Source of the DNA: Prosthecobacter dejongeii
Lineage (GTDB): Bacteria > Verrucomicrobiota > Verrucomicrobiia > Verrucomicrobiales > Verrucomicrobiaceae
NCBI RefSeq assembly: GCF_014203045.1
Contig: NZ_JACHIF010000005.1
Coordinates: forward strand, 124,001-188,000
Reading direction: 5' to 3'
Length of the DNA stretch: 64,000 nt
Shown here: positions 1 to 8,705 of the stretch, in pieces
Numbering within the stretch: position 1 is the stretch's first letter
Layout: each line of letters opens with the position of its first letter
Position numbers and translations under genes: made by a program
The notes under the pieces: model-generated
The model's database searches: none
Seen by the model: the letters and a program-made list of their open reading frames with translations, nothing else
Told to the model about the DNA's origin: nothing

Positions 1-620
1 ATGTCCAGGCGCTTCCGCAGATCGGCTAGCAGTTCCATGATCTGCTTTTGGATGGTCACATCGAGCGCGGTGGTGGGCTCGTCAGCAATGAGCAGCTTAG
101 GCTGGCAACAGAGGGCCATGGCGATCATGACGCGCTGCTGCATGCCGCCGCTGAGTTCATGCGGGTAGGCGCTGAGGCGCTTTTCCGGCTCGGTGATGCC
201 GACGAGGCGCAACCAACTGAGGATTTCGGCATCGCGATCCTTCACTTCAGGGCGGTGCAGGTCCAGAGCTTCGCCGATCTGGGTGCGGACGGTGAGGACG
301 GGATTGAGCGAGGTGGTGGGCTCCTGGAAAACGTAGGCGATTTCTTTGCCACGGACTTTGCGCAGTTCCTTTTCCGTCATCTTCAGCACCTCATGGCCGG
401 CGATGCTGAGATGCGCGGCAGTGATGGTGGCAGGGGGCTCAGGAAGCAGGCGGGCCAGGGCCAAAGCGGTGGCGCTTTTACCACTGCCGCTTTCACCCAC
501 GATGGCGATGGATTCCCCCTGCTGCAGCTCCAGACTCAGGCTCTTCACAGCCACGGCAGGCGGTCCACCATGGCGGCGGAACTCGATCTTCAGGTCGCGG
601 ATGCTCAGGAGAGAGGACAT
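1..620 (-). CDS. Peptide ABC transporter ATP-binding protein (OppD/DppD-like), C-terminus cut by window edge
   Basis: The first 206 residues are visible; the C-terminus lies outside the window. It is a nucleotide-binding subunit of an oligopeptide/dipeptide-type importer at the cytoplasmic face of the membrane. Seen: Walker [10 protein letters not shown] (residues 41-49), Q-loop FQEP near 99, signature LSGGMQQR (156-163) and Walker B LLIADEPT (176-183). The start ATG at 618-620 lies 15 bp after the stop of the upstream permease gene, so it closes the run deacetylase, binding protein, permease, ATPase. The OppD-like assignment follows from the sequence style and from the SBP_bac_5-type binding protein next door. 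The substrate is not known. Confidence 0.9.
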   Translation of the reverse strand, partial: MSSLLSIRDLKIEFRRHGGPPAVAVKSLSLELQQGESIAIVGESGSGKSATALALARLLPEPPATITAAHLSIAGHEVLKMTEKELRKVRGKEIAYVFQEPTTSLNPVLTVRTQIGEALDLHRPEVKDRDAEILSWLRLVGITEPEKRLSAYPHELSGGMQQRVMIAMALCCQPKLLIADEPTTALDVTIQKQIMELLADLRKRLD

Positions 621-635
621 AAAGGAGAAGGGGTA

Positions 636-1541
636 CTACCGGGGACGCGGCAGGATGATGCGGGCCAGCAGCCCAAATGACAAGGCCCAAAGCACATACG
701 GCCAAGCGAGCAGCAAAGGGGCTTCTGGGGTCTGCAAAGCGGCGGTGTAAGCGGCGTGAAATTGCGCCGCTAAAACTGGATGACCAGGGCAGCCGAGGGC
801 GACCCACAGTACCAGACCCCAGGCCACGCCATTGCAAAGGGTGGAGATGACTCTACGGGTATCATGGCGCCAAAGGTGCCGCCGCCAAGTCTCCTCTGGG
901 CTGAGGCCGATGACCCAGGCTCCTTCGCGGATCTGGTCGTGTGCGGTGAGCTGATAAACCTCTGGCTGGCGGGGCCAGGCGCAGGCCCCACAGGCCCATA
1001 AACCAGCGAGCAAGAAAACAGGCAGCAGAGCGCCTAGCACGGAGCTCGTGGCCTCTGGTTGGAGGGTAGGGAGCAGGGCTGCAAGTGCGCCCGGCAGGTG
1101 AAAGGCATCCTCCGCCACGGCCAGCCCGAGTGCTGCGGGGAGGGCTAACCCTGCCACCTGCTGGTGAAAAGGCCGCCGACTTACGAGGCAGGAGCTCAGC
1201 AGGTGCGCCGTCAGGGGCGCGGCCAGGAGGAGGATGGCCGGTGCCCACCACCACACCCAGGTGGCGAGGCGTGTCAGGGCATCTCCTCCCGCAGAATCTG
1301 CTGCGGCTGGCATGAGGCTGCTGAGGGGGAGCCCCCACTGGCCTACCCACTGCCCCACCACTGCCCAGATGAGGACGGAGAGAGGTACCAGCGCGAGGGC
1401 CTGAGACAGCAGTGCGAGGGGCCAGCGCGCCCATGTCCCCAGTCCACGTGCCATGGCCGCCAGCGCTTGCGCTGTCGTCACGGTGAGCAGCAGCACTCCT
1501 AAAAGGAGGCTGAGGCTAACGAGGAATGAAACAATGGACAT
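636..1541 (-). CDS. Divergent ABC transporter permease of a peptide-type importer
   Basis: A 301-residue, strongly hydrophobic protein with about six membrane segments. Near the C-terminus there is a degenerate EAA loop (EGAWVIGLSPEETWRRH) that resembles the permease motif contacting the ATPase; conserved Ala and Gly positions are partly kept. It sits 6 bp after the binding-protein gene and 15 bp before the ATPase gene, so it almost certainly works with them. Oligopeptide importers normally use two permeases (OppB and OppC); only this one is visible, and it looks like neither in detail. Another permease may lie to the left of the window. The family call rests on context and the EAA-like loop. 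Confidence 0.65.
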   Translation of the reverse strand: MSIVSFLVSLSLLLGVLLLTVTTAQALAAMARGLGTWARWPLALLSQALALVPLSVLIWAVVGQWVGQWGLPLSSLMPAAADSAGGDALTRLATWVWWWAPAILLLAAPLTAHLLSSCLVSRRPFHQQVAGLALPAALGLAVAEDAFHLPGALAALLPTLQPEATSSVLGALLPVFLLAGLWACGACAWPRQPEVYQLTAHDQIREGAWVIGLSPEETWRRHLWRHDTRRVISTLCNGVAWGLVLWVALGCPGHPVLAAQFHAAYTAALQTPEAPLLLAWPYVLWALSFGLLARIILPRPR

Positions 1542-1547
1542 GATGAA

Positions 1548-3560
1548 CTATTCGTTAGGCGCGCGCATCTCCAACGATTCCAAAGGGTTGGCCCGTAAGA
1601 GTCGGCGAAGGGTCAAAGGTCGATTCAAATCGGGGGCCTCCAACTGAGGGAAGCGCGCGCGCCGAATGGCCATCTCCTGCAAGTCGCCGATGAGCGGTAA
1701 CACCGGCTGCTGGGAGAGAAAACGCTCCTGCAAAGCACGGGCGCGGAGCGGGAGCTGAGAGGTGTCAAACTCACCTGCCAAGGCTTCGAGGAGGAGGTCG
1801 AGCTGAGGGTCGGCCAGTTGGCCAAAATTCAGCCCGGCTCCCACCTGCCCACTGTGCCAAAAGGCCGTCTGATCCCAGGCCAGTTCATAGTCCAGGCCCA
1901 GCAGCACGGCATCGAATTTACCGGGGGAAAGGTGGTCTGGGAGCAAGTTTTCAGGCGCTACGGACAGGACGGTGACACGGGCACCCAGCAGGGCCCATTG
2001 CCGTGCCAGTTCCTGGGCCAGGGCATCTCGCAGGGCGTTACCCGTGGTGACTAACAGTTGGAATTCCAGGGCTTGGCCGCCTTTTTTGGCCACGCCTGAG
2101 ACGTCTTTCAGCCAGCCTGCGGCCTCCAGTTTTTCCTGCGCGGCCTTGGGGTCAAAGACGGAGTCGGTGGGGCCCGGAGAATACCACAGATTGGGGGTAA
2201 AAAGGGGGTCGGCTAGCCGTACTCGATTACTCTGCGGCAGCAGCTTGGGGCGATCCAGCCCCAGAGCGAGAGCTTCGCGCACGGGCAATTCCGAGAGGCG
2301 AGAGGAGCGTAGATTCCACACAACGAGCAGGCGATTTCGCGGCGGGGTGGGGTGAAAATTCAGCAGGGTTTCTTGCTCCAGTTCAGACTTCTCGTTAGGC
2401 CACACCACATCCAGTGTGCCTGTGGCGAGAGCCACGCGGGTTTGCAGTGCTGGGGTGCCAGTGAGGACCTCCAGCCGCGTGGGTTGGCTGCCCTCTCCTG
2501 GTGTGCGGGCGGACAGGGTGAGACGCTGCGTGCTCTGGTGGATGACCTGCCACTCGCCTGCGCCGGGAAGTGGGATAGGGGTGCCTTCGGGATGTTTTTC
2601 CAGCCAGGCTGCGGGCAGGATGGGGAAGCCCACCCAACTGGCCAAAGCAGCCCCGTAACTGCGCCGATACGTCACCCGCACTGTGTTGCTGCCCTGGGCT
2701 TTGATTTCCTGAATGTGACGGAAGCCCTCGCGCCCTGGGATGGGGTAACCGAGGCGCATGGCGTGGGCCACGGTGGCGCGCACATCCGCCGCAGTCACCG
2801 GGGCTGAATCTGGCCAGCTATGACGATTGTTCAGCTCCAAATCCAGCACCGGTTCCAGCAGGCCCGCCACCTCTGCTAGGGGTGTCATGCGTGGCACAGG
2901 CTGGCCATGATCCAGCAGCCAGGTGGCCACTGCATCCCGCACTTGCAAGAGGGGGCGGGTGGTTACCAGTTCACAGGTGCCATCTTCATCAAACCAGAGA
3001 CGAACGATGCCGGGTGCGTGAGCGGGATCTGCGGCAAAGGCTTCCAAGACGGATCGTGAAGCAGGCAGGCTATCCAAGCGCAGAAAGGTCAGCGGCAGCA
3101 GCGCATCCGTGGCCAGGGCCTGGAGGGCTTCATCCGTGCCGGGGCTGCCAGGTTTGGCAAAGCGGAGGATGAGGGTGAGGCCTTCGGTGGTCACTTCCTC
3201 CAAGGCCCAGGCTTGGCGCTGGGAAAGGGGGATTTCTGCCAGCTTACGCTGGGCGGTCTGCAGAGCTTCAGTGGTGGGGAACCAGCAGGTCACCCGCTGG
3301 TGCCAGGCCCAGCTTTCGGCCAGTCCAGGGGAGAGGCGGCCCTGACTGTCCAGACGGATCAGGGGCTCATGCAGCAGGTCCAGGAGCTGGCGCTCGGCCT
3401 CGCTGGTGGGGAGGAAGGGGTTCAGCGCCGGGATCTCCCCGGGCAACATCATCACCACCGCCTCGGCCCGGGCGGGGGATGCCCGATGGACCTGCCACGC
3501 CGCCCAACTGGCGACGCCGAGCGCCACCAGGGGGATGCCAAAGATCAAAGACCGGTTCAT
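1548..3560 (-). CDS. Peptide ABC transporter substrate-binding protein (SBP_bac_5 family)
   Basis: A 670-residue periplasmic binding protein. The N-terminus has a single hydrophobic segment (about residues 5-23, no lipobox Cys), probably an uncleaved anchor or signal peptide. The typical family-5 opening follows (LPGEIPALNPFLPTSEAERQ, then LLHEPLIRLDSQG and LAESW). Late features are FHPTPPRNRLLVVWNLRSS and REALALGLDR, as in DppA/OppA proteins. At 670 residues it is longer than the usual 500-550, with an insertion in the first half. Its ATG overlaps the stop of the upstream deacetylase gene (ATGA, 3557-3560), which implies translational coupling. The ligand cannot be deduced. Confidence 0.88.
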   Translation of the reverse strand: MNRSLIFGIPLVALGVASWAAWQVHRASPARAEAVVMMLPGEIPALNPFLPTSEAERQLLDLLHEPLIRLDSQGRLSPGLAESWAWHQRVTCWFPTTEALQTAQRKLAEIPLSQRQAWALEEVTTEGLTLILRFAKPGSPGTDEALQALATDALLPLTFLRLDSLPASRSVLEAFAADPAHAPGIVRLWFDEDGTCELVTTRPLLQVRDAVATWLLDHGQPVPRMTPLAEVAGLLEPVLDLELNNRHSWPDSAPVTAADVRATVAHAMRLGYPIPGREGFRHIQEIKAQGSNTVRVTYRRSYGAALASWVGFPILPAAWLEKHPEGTPIPLPGAGEWQVIHQSTQRLTLSARTPGEGSQPTRLEVLTGTPALQTRVALATGTLDVVWPNEKSELEQETLLNFHPTPPRNRLLVVWNLRSSRLSELPVREALALGLDRPKLLPQSNRVRLADPLFTPNLWYSPGPTDSVFDPKAAQEKLEAAGWLKDVSGVAKKGGQALEFQLLVTTGNALRDALAQELARQWALLGARVTVLSVAPENLLPDHLSPGKFDAVLLGLDYELAWDQTAFWHSGQVGAGLNFGQLADPQLDLLLEALAGEFDTSQLPLRARALQERFLSQQPVLPLIGDLQEMAIRRARFPQLEAPDLNRPLTLRRLLRANPLESLEMRAPNE

Positions 3561-4387
3561 GAAGGTTCCAGCCTAGGTGGGGGTGAGGCGGGTTGCAACG
3601 AGGGGGGCAGAGCAGCTTGCAGACCACGCGTGGCCAGCAATCTAAGGGTTCCCCCCAGTACTTCTACGCAGTTAGCGGGGCCATCATGCACCAGAATGAT
3701 CGCCCCCGGCTTCAACGAACGGGCAATGAGCCGCAGAATGAGCTGGGGGTCTTTGATCACGCCGTCAAAGCCCCGGCAGTTCCAGATGGCCATGGTCAGC
3801 CCAAGGGCACGCAGGGGTGGGGCCAGGAAAAGATTGTGATGCCCCACCGGAGGGCGGAACCAGCGCGGCTTTTCTCCCAGGATCTGTGTGAGCGTTTGTT
3901 GGCAGCCGGCCACTTCCTGCCACATGCGCGCTGGGCGCAGGGACCAAAAGCGGCCCGCAGGGTGGGTCTGGCTGTGATTTCCAATGAGGTGCCCCCGCTG
4001 GGCGATCTCCCGCACGAGCTCGGGATGGCGGGCGGCTTTGGCCCCGATGAGGAAAAAGCCTGCTTTGGCCTGGTAACGATCCAGCAGGTCTAACAATAAG
4101 GGGGTTGTGGTGGGGTCAGGCCCATCATCCACGGTGATCCACACCTGACCCTGGGCGGCTTGCTCGGCAGGAAGTTGAGACACATGCGGACCAAACAGGC
4201 GCACGCGGGGCACGATGCTGCCATAACCGATGAGGAAAAAAGTCGTCCAAAAAATGCCGAGAGCCCAGCCCCACTGCCCGGTGAGAAGACAGGCGGTGCA
4301 GGCAGTAGCTGGCAGCAGGCTGACGATGAAACGCCGCGCATTTTCACGGCGACAGGCCTCAGGCTGCTCAGGGATCGGCAGGGCCAT
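3557..4387 (-). CDS. Membrane-anchored polysaccharide deacetylase (NodB domain, carbohydrate esterase 4)
   Basis: 276 residues. A hydrophobic N-terminus (about 20-58, one or two membrane segments) precedes a NodB homology domain. Catalytic motifs are readable: TVDDGPD (85-91, catalytic base and metal Asp), HSQTH (138-142, the two metal His), RPPVG (178-182, usually RPPYG) and LVHDG near 235. The family hydrolyses N- or O-acetyl groups on peptidoglycan, chitin-like or other glycans outside the cytoplasm. It is the first gene of the transporter run and overlaps the binding-protein gene by 4 bp. Together they may process and import a cell-wall or amino-sugar product, which is inference. Confidence 0.88.
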   Translation of the reverse strand: MALPIPEQPEACRRENARRFIVSLLPATACTACLLTGQWGWALGIFWTTFFLIGYGSIVPRVRLFGPHVSQLPAEQAAQGQVWITVDDGPDPTTTPLLLDLLDRYQAKAGFFLIGAKAARHPELVREIAQRGHLIGNHSQTHPAGRFWSLRPARMWQEVAGCQQTLTQILGEKPRWFRPPVGHHNLFLAPPLRALGLTMAIWNCRGFDGVIKDPQLILRLIARSLKPGAIILVHDGPANCVEVLGGTLRLLATRGLQAALPPSLQPASPPPRLEPS

Positions 4388-4399
4388 CCAGGAAGACGG

Positions 4400-6307
4400 T
4401 TACCGCTTCAGCTTCCGCTTCAGGCGCATCCAGGTCGGGACGTCCAGGTCTTCACCGCCGGAGGCGATGGCAGGCTCGGTGTCCTTGAATCGGCCGCGAT
4501 CTTGGTCGGAGAACCCGAGGTCAATCTGTTCCTGGTTCGTGGGCTTTTTCGCCACCACCATGTTAGCGGGAGGGGCATAGGCGAGGTCTTCCGCCGGCAA
4601 ATTGGTGCGAGCGACGACGGCGGCCAGCGGAGAGGTGGCGGGGCGGGGCTGCGGCGCGGGAGCCACGGCCTGGGGTTCCGGTGCGGGTGCTGGCGCAGGG
4701 GCCGGCGTCATGAAATCTTCGATGCGGAGGCGCTCCCGCACGGGCGGGGCTGGGGCGGGAGCAGGCGGCTCGGGCTCCGGTTCGTACTCGGGTTCTGGAG
4801 CAAAGCTGGCATGCGAGGCAGAAGGCTCCTCCTCGTCATAATACTCTTCCTCTTCGTAAGCGGGTTCCGCCGCAGAAGGGGCGTCGGGTAGACCAGCAGC
4901 GGCTGGGGCTTCGGGGAAGAGTTCAGGCTCGTCTGCGATGAAAGAGGTGTGGGCTTCCGGTGCGGCCAGGGAGATGATTTCATCGTCCTTGAACAGCAGG
5001 TCCATGGAGTCATCGCGGCTCAGCGGAGCGGAGCGTGCTGGAGCGGCCACGGCGGCTGGTTGTGGCTCGGGTGCGGCAGCGACAGGGGCAGGAGCTGGGG
5101 CGGCGACAGGAGCTGGAGCTGGGGCGGGCCGTGGGGCACGGACACGGGGCGCTGGGGCCGGAGAGAGCGTGAGCGCCGGAGGCTGCTGAGTCGCCGCCGG
5201 AGCTGGAGCAGCCACGGGGGCTGCTGCCAGTGGGGCGGAAGCGACTGCATCGGCCAGGCTAGGCATGGGCCGGTCCGTCATCGGCAGCATGTTGGCGGGA
5301 GGGGCCGCTGCAGCGATGGTGTTGAGCTGGGTGAGGCCCAGGGAACTGATGAGGGTGACGGAAATGGCGTCTCCCAGGCGGGCATCCACAGCCACCCCGA
5401 AGAGGATGTGGGTGTGGTCGGGCACGTGGCGGCCCAGTTGCTTCATGACGGCATCCACCTCCATGAGGGTGAGCGTCTCGCCACCGGCGATGTGGACCAG
5501 CAGGGTCTTCGTCTGGTGCAGCAGGCGGCCTTGATCAATGAGCGGGCTCTTCAGCGCACGCTTCAGGGCCTCGGCACCGCGGTTTTGGCCACGGGCTTCG
5601 CCGAAGCCAAAGAGGCAGCGGCCATTGGAGGTGCTGAGGGCGCTGGTCAGGTCATCCAGGCCCAGCTTTACCAACCCGGGGGTGGAAACGATGGTGGAAA
5701 CGGCGCGCAGGCTCTGAGCGATGAGTTGATCCGCCTGAGCGAAGGCTTTCTGGATGCCGTCCTTCGGCAGGATCAGTTCGCCCATGCGATTGTTCTCAAA
5801 CAGGATGAGGGCATCCGCCCGCTTTTGCAGTTGGGTCAGGGCATCTTCCGCCTGGCTGAGGCGGCGGCGACCTTCGAAGCTGAAGGGCATCGTGGCGGTG
5901 ACGTAAACCAGGGCGTTGGAGGCTTTGGCGATTTCCGCAATGACAGGAGCAGCCCCAGAGCCGGTGCCGCCGCCAAGACCGGCGCAGATGAAAACGATGT
6001 CGTAGCCTTCGATGGCCTGGCGGATTTCCTCGCGGGAAAACATGGCAGCTTCACGGCCCAGGTCGGGATCTCCGCCCGCGCCGATGCCGCGCATCAGTTC
6101 CGCCCCGAGCTGGATCTTGGTCGGAGCCATGGCGTGGCCCAGTACACGGATGTCCGTGTGCATGCAGACGAGCTGCGCCTCCACGGTGCGATCCAGCGTG
6201 ATGCGGTCGAGTACATTGCTGCCTGCGCCGCCGATGCCGACGATGCAGGTACGAAGGGCGGGCTTGTTGGGTTCTTCCCGCTGCGAGTGGCGATCGTATT
6301 CAACCAT
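4400..6307 (-). CDS. ftsZ: Cell division GTPase FtsZ with altered T7 loop and long Pro/Ala linker
   Basis: 635 residues against roughly 380-400 in most bacteria. The N-terminal GTPase core (about 20-330) has the T1 loop GIGGAGSN (24-31) and the tubulin signature GGGTGSGAAP (112-121). The catalytic T7 loop, normally N-x-D-x-x-D, reads KLGLDD (214-219), so the first two catalytic positions are Lys and Gly and only the last Asp remains. Residues 331-618 form a low-complexity Pro/Ala linker with acidic patches. The end (LDVPTWMRLKRKLKR) matches the conserved C-terminal peptide that binds FtsA and other partners. ftsA lies 44 bp upstream and ftsQ just before it. Verrucomicrobial FtsZ proteins are known to be divergent. 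Confidence 0.96.
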   Translation of the reverse strand: MVEYDRHSQREEPNKPALRTCIVGIGGAGSNVLDRITLDRTVEAQLVCMHTDIRVLGHAMAPTKIQLGAELMRGIGAGGDPDLGREAAMFSREEIRQAIEGYDIVFICAGLGGGTGSGAAPVIAEIAKASNALVYVTATMPFSFEGRRRLSQAEDALTQLQKRADALILFENNRMGELILPKDGIQKAFAQADQLIAQSLRAVSTIVSTPGLVKLGLDDLTSALSTSNGRCLFGFGEARGQNRGAEALKRALKSPLIDQGRLLHQTKTLLVHIAGGETLTLMEVDAVMKQLGRHVPDHTHILFGVAVDARLGDAISVTLISSLGLTQLNTIAAAAPPANMLPMTDRPMPSLADAVASAPLAAAPVAAPAPAATQQPPALTLSPAPAPRVRAPRPAPAPAPVAAPAPAPVAAAPEPQPAAVAAPARSAPLSRDDSMDLLFKDDEIISLAAPEAHTSFIADEPELFPEAPAAAGLPDAPSAAEPAYEEEEYYDEEEPSASHASFAPEPEYEPEPEPPAPAPAPPVRERLRIEDFMTPAPAPAPAPEPQAVAPAPQPRPATSPLAAVVARTNLPAEDLAYAPPANMVVAKKPTNQEQIDLGFSDQDRGRFKDTEPAIASGGEDLDVPTWMRLKRKLKR

Positions 6308-6351
6308 AGTACGGCGTGGCTGGAGGGTGAGCTAAAAGGGAGGGTGAAAAA

Positions 6352-7566
6352 TCAGATGGCGACAGACAGGAGATCCGCCATCCGATGTGCCAGCCTTTTG
6401 AGCGGGGACAGGAAGGGCTTTTCTTGGTCCAGGATCTGCGCATAACGAATGAGACCGATAGGGGCGGAGAATTGAGGATTCTCGAAAGTAGCAGTCACGC
6501 CACTGACGGGAGCTGAACCTGCACGCGTTACCTTCATTCCAAACACTTCTCGGGCCACTACGTCAATCCCTTTTAGCAGGCTGGTGCCTCCCGTGAGATA
6601 AACTCCGGCGGCAATGCGGCCTGTGTGGCCTTCGCAGCGCTGGTGCACCTGTTCCAAAATTTCCCGCACCCGCAGGTAGATGACCTCATTCAAAAAGGCC
6701 CGCTCCACCTCGCCGAGCACGTAGCCCGTGTCATCTTCCACCCGCACCATTTCGCCGGGAGGGACGTCTTCATATTCGCAACTGCCTTCCGTCACCTTCA
6801 GCGCCTCCGCCCGGCCATGGGGAATCTGGAGGGCCATGGCGATGTCTTGGCTGATGTGGTCTCCCCCCAGAGGGATGCAGCCGGAGATGGTGAGCATGCC
6901 ATCTTCATAAAGCACGAAGTCAGCCGTGCCGCCCCCTAGGTCAATCATCAGCGCGCCTTCGCGTTTCGCCTCACGGTTCAGCACCACCTGAGCAGCGGCG
7001 ATGCCATTGAAAACCACGTCTTCGACTTCCAGCGGCACTTCCTTGACGCACTTGATGGAGTTCTGGATGCGCGGCAGGCTGCCGTGGACGATGTGATAGT
7101 CCGCCTCCAACTGCCGTGCCTGACGGCCGATGGGCTGGCGCACGGCCTCCACACCATCCACGATGTACTGGCGCGTGACGCTGTGCATGGAGATGCTGTC
7201 CTGCGGCGCAGGCACATTGCGGGCGATCTCCTTCACCTCTTCGACATCGTCTTCGGTGATTTCCGACTGGTCAGCCGGCAGGCGGTAGCAGCCACGATTG
7301 TTGACGCTTTCGATGTGGCCACCGCTGACGCCGAGGAAGACGTTGCGGATCATGACATCGCTGTAGTCTTCCGCCCGGACGAGGGCGTCATTCAGGCAGG
7401 TGTGGACGGTGTCAAAGTCCACGATTTCGCCTTTGCGGACGCCGCGTGAGGGAGCCGTGCCAACACCCAAGATCTTGATGGTGCCGTCGCGCTTCGCCTC
7501 GCCGACGACGACGCAGATCTTGCTGGTGCCGATTTCCAGGCCTGCATAGATGGTGGTCTTCGCCAT
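6352..7566 (-). CDS. ftsA: Cell division protein FtsA
   Basis: 404 residues of the actin/HSP70 fold. It tethers FtsZ filaments to the membrane. Seen: phosphate-1 motif AGLEIGTSKICVVVGE (8-23), the FtsA-type SHS2 (1C) insert around 85-165, phosphate-2 LMIDLGGGTADFVLYEDG (about 215-232) and an adenosine motif VYLTGGTSLLKG. The C-terminus (LKRLAHRMADLLSVAI) is an amphipathic helix of the kind that binds the membrane. The gene starts 6 bp after the ftsQ stop, so the two are co-transcribed and probably coupled; ftsZ follows after 44 bp. The length is normal. Confidence 0.96.
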   Translation of the reverse strand: MAKTTIYAGLEIGTSKICVVVGEAKRDGTIKILGVGTAPSRGVRKGEIVDFDTVHTCLNDALVRAEDYSDVMIRNVFLGVSGGHIESVNNRGCYRLPADQSEITEDDVEEVKEIARNVPAPQDSISMHSVTRQYIVDGVEAVRQPIGRQARQLEADYHIVHGSLPRIQNSIKCVKEVPLEVEDVVFNGIAAAQVVLNREAKREGALMIDLGGGTADFVLYEDGMLTISGCIPLGGDHISQDIAMALQIPHGRAEALKVTEGSCEYEDVPPGEMVRVEDDTGYVLGEVERAFLNEVIYLRVREILEQVHQRCEGHTGRIAAGVYLTGGTSLLKGIDVVAREVFGMKVTRAGSAPVSGVTATFENPQFSAPIGLIRYAQILDQEKPFLSPLKRLAHRMADLLSVAI

Positions 7567-7572
7567 AATGTG

Positions 7573-8565
7573 TCAACGAGCTGAGGTGGTTTTTGAAAGA
7601 GTCACGGGAACAGGGCTTTCCGGCTGCAGACCGGCGAGGTCAGGCGGCTGGCGAAAGGTGATGGGGACATTTTGCCGGGCGAGGAGATTCAGCGTGCCGA
7701 TCTCCCACCGCCGCTGGCGGGCCTCGAGGCGGATGCGGTCCAGCCGGGCGAGTTGCACATCCAGGTCATCCACGCCGAAGGTGATGACGGACTTGTCAGC
7801 AAAGGTGGCCAGCATGGAGTAGGGGGTCTGGATGTCCAGGCTGCGCACCTGAGGCTGGCCTTTTTCAAAGCGTTCTTCCAGCTCGCGCAGTAGTTTGAGG
7901 GCTGAGGTGAGTTGCAGATCCTGGATGGCGGTGCCTGCCGTTTTTTGGGCCAGCGCCGCGTAGCGGATTACGGGCAGGGCGGCCAGGGTCTCTGTCACCG
8001 TTTCGCAGGGAAAAGGCACGGCTTCGTGGTCCAGTAGGTGGCCTACTTCAGGGCGTCCAGCGATCATGCCCAGGCGCGGGCAGTCTAGCCACGCCACGGG
8101 CTGCCGCTGGGTGATGCGCAGAGTCATCAGGCCGGCGTCAAAGTCCCGCTCGATGGCCACATCCTTCACGGGGGGGAGCTGGCGCAGGCGGGTGTGCAGA
8201 GCACGCATGTTGATGGTCAGCAGGTTTTCCCCACGAGTGAGCAACGTGGCGCGAACGATCTTTTCCACCGAAAGCGGCCCACGCGTCTGCACGGCCACAT
8301 CTTGCAGCTCAAACTGAGGGTTTTTGAGGATGGCCTCCTGCACGGTGATCTTCACCAGCACAAAAAAGCAAATGATGGCGATGAGGCCCAGGGCCCACTT
8401 AAAGCCTCGCCGATGCGCGGCCTTTTTCTCCATCTCGCGGATCTTCGGCGAGTCCACCCGCAGGCAGACATCCATGGTCACTCCACCCACCTTCGCAGGC
8501 TGCTTTTTCGCAGCAGGACGAGGCGGCTTCGGAGCCGGGGCAGAAGCTTTCTTGGGTGAGGGCAT
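7573..8565 (-). CDS. ftsQ: Cell division protein FtsQ/DivIB
   Basis: 330 residues. A Lys/Pro/Ala-rich cytoplasmic tail (1-56) precedes one membrane segment (about 57-73, WALGLIAIICFFVLVKI). A POTRA-like domain follows (from about 82, with VEKIVRATLLTRGENLLTINMRALHTRLRQLPPVKDVAIERDF), then the beta domain. In the divisome FtsQ links FtsB and FtsL to the septum. Identity rests on this architecture and on its place directly upstream of ftsA; FtsQ sequences are poorly conserved. The start ATG at 8563-8565 is followed by a basic tail as expected. A terminator lies between the upstream ddl and this gene, so ftsQAZ probably has its own promoter in 8566-8657. Confidence 0.9.
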   Translation of the reverse strand: MPSPKKASAPAPKPPRPAAKKQPAKVGGVTMDVCLRVDSPKIREMEKKAAHRRGFKWALGLIAIICFFVLVKITVQEAILKNPQFELQDVAVQTRGPLSVEKIVRATLLTRGENLLTINMRALHTRLRQLPPVKDVAIERDFDAGLMTLRITQRQPVAWLDCPRLGMIAGRPEVGHLLDHEAVPFPCETVTETLAALPVIRYAALAQKTAGTAIQDLQLTSALKLLRELEERFEKGQPQVRSLDIQTPYSMLATFADKSVITFGVDDLDVQLARLDRIRLEARQRRWEIGTLNLLARQNVPITFRQPPDLAGLQPESPVPVTLSKTTSAR

Positions 8566-8657
8566 GTTCGGGAGAAGCTGACCTCAAGACTTTAAAGCCT
8601 TAATGATCAACTTTTATTAAATACCCGAAACGCTGTCTAAGCGCCATGACTTTTCTA
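8566..8657 (-). promoter_or_regulatory. Probable promoter region of ftsQ-ftsA-ftsZ
   Basis: The 90-bp gap between the ddl terminator and the ftsQ ATG contains an AT-rich stretch (minus strand TATTTAATAAAAG, about 8605-8630) that stands out in this GC-rich sequence. A -10-like TATTTAAT is visible, but I see no convincing -35 hexamer. The call rests on position and composition. Confidence 0.35.
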
Positions 8658-8697
8658 GAAAAAAGAGTGGCTGCGGCCTTTTCGGAGGTCGCAAGCC
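8658..8697 (-). terminator. Rho-independent terminator after ddl
   Basis: On the minus strand a GC-rich stem (GGCTTGCGACCT pairing with AAGGCCGCAGCC, two small bulges, CCGA loop) spans 8669-8697. A run of T residues follows, read as A on the plus strand at 8659-8664. It lies 9 bp after the ddl stop and 92 bp before the ftsQ start. This separates ddl transcription from ftsQAZ. Confidence 0.7.
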
Positions 8698-8705
8698 GTC
8701 TTCTC

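Noticed and set aside
4949-6445. 498-codon plus-strand frame antisense to ftsZ
   Set aside because: Gly/Arg/Trp-rich translation typical of a high-GC shadow; ftsZ on the other strand is unambiguous.
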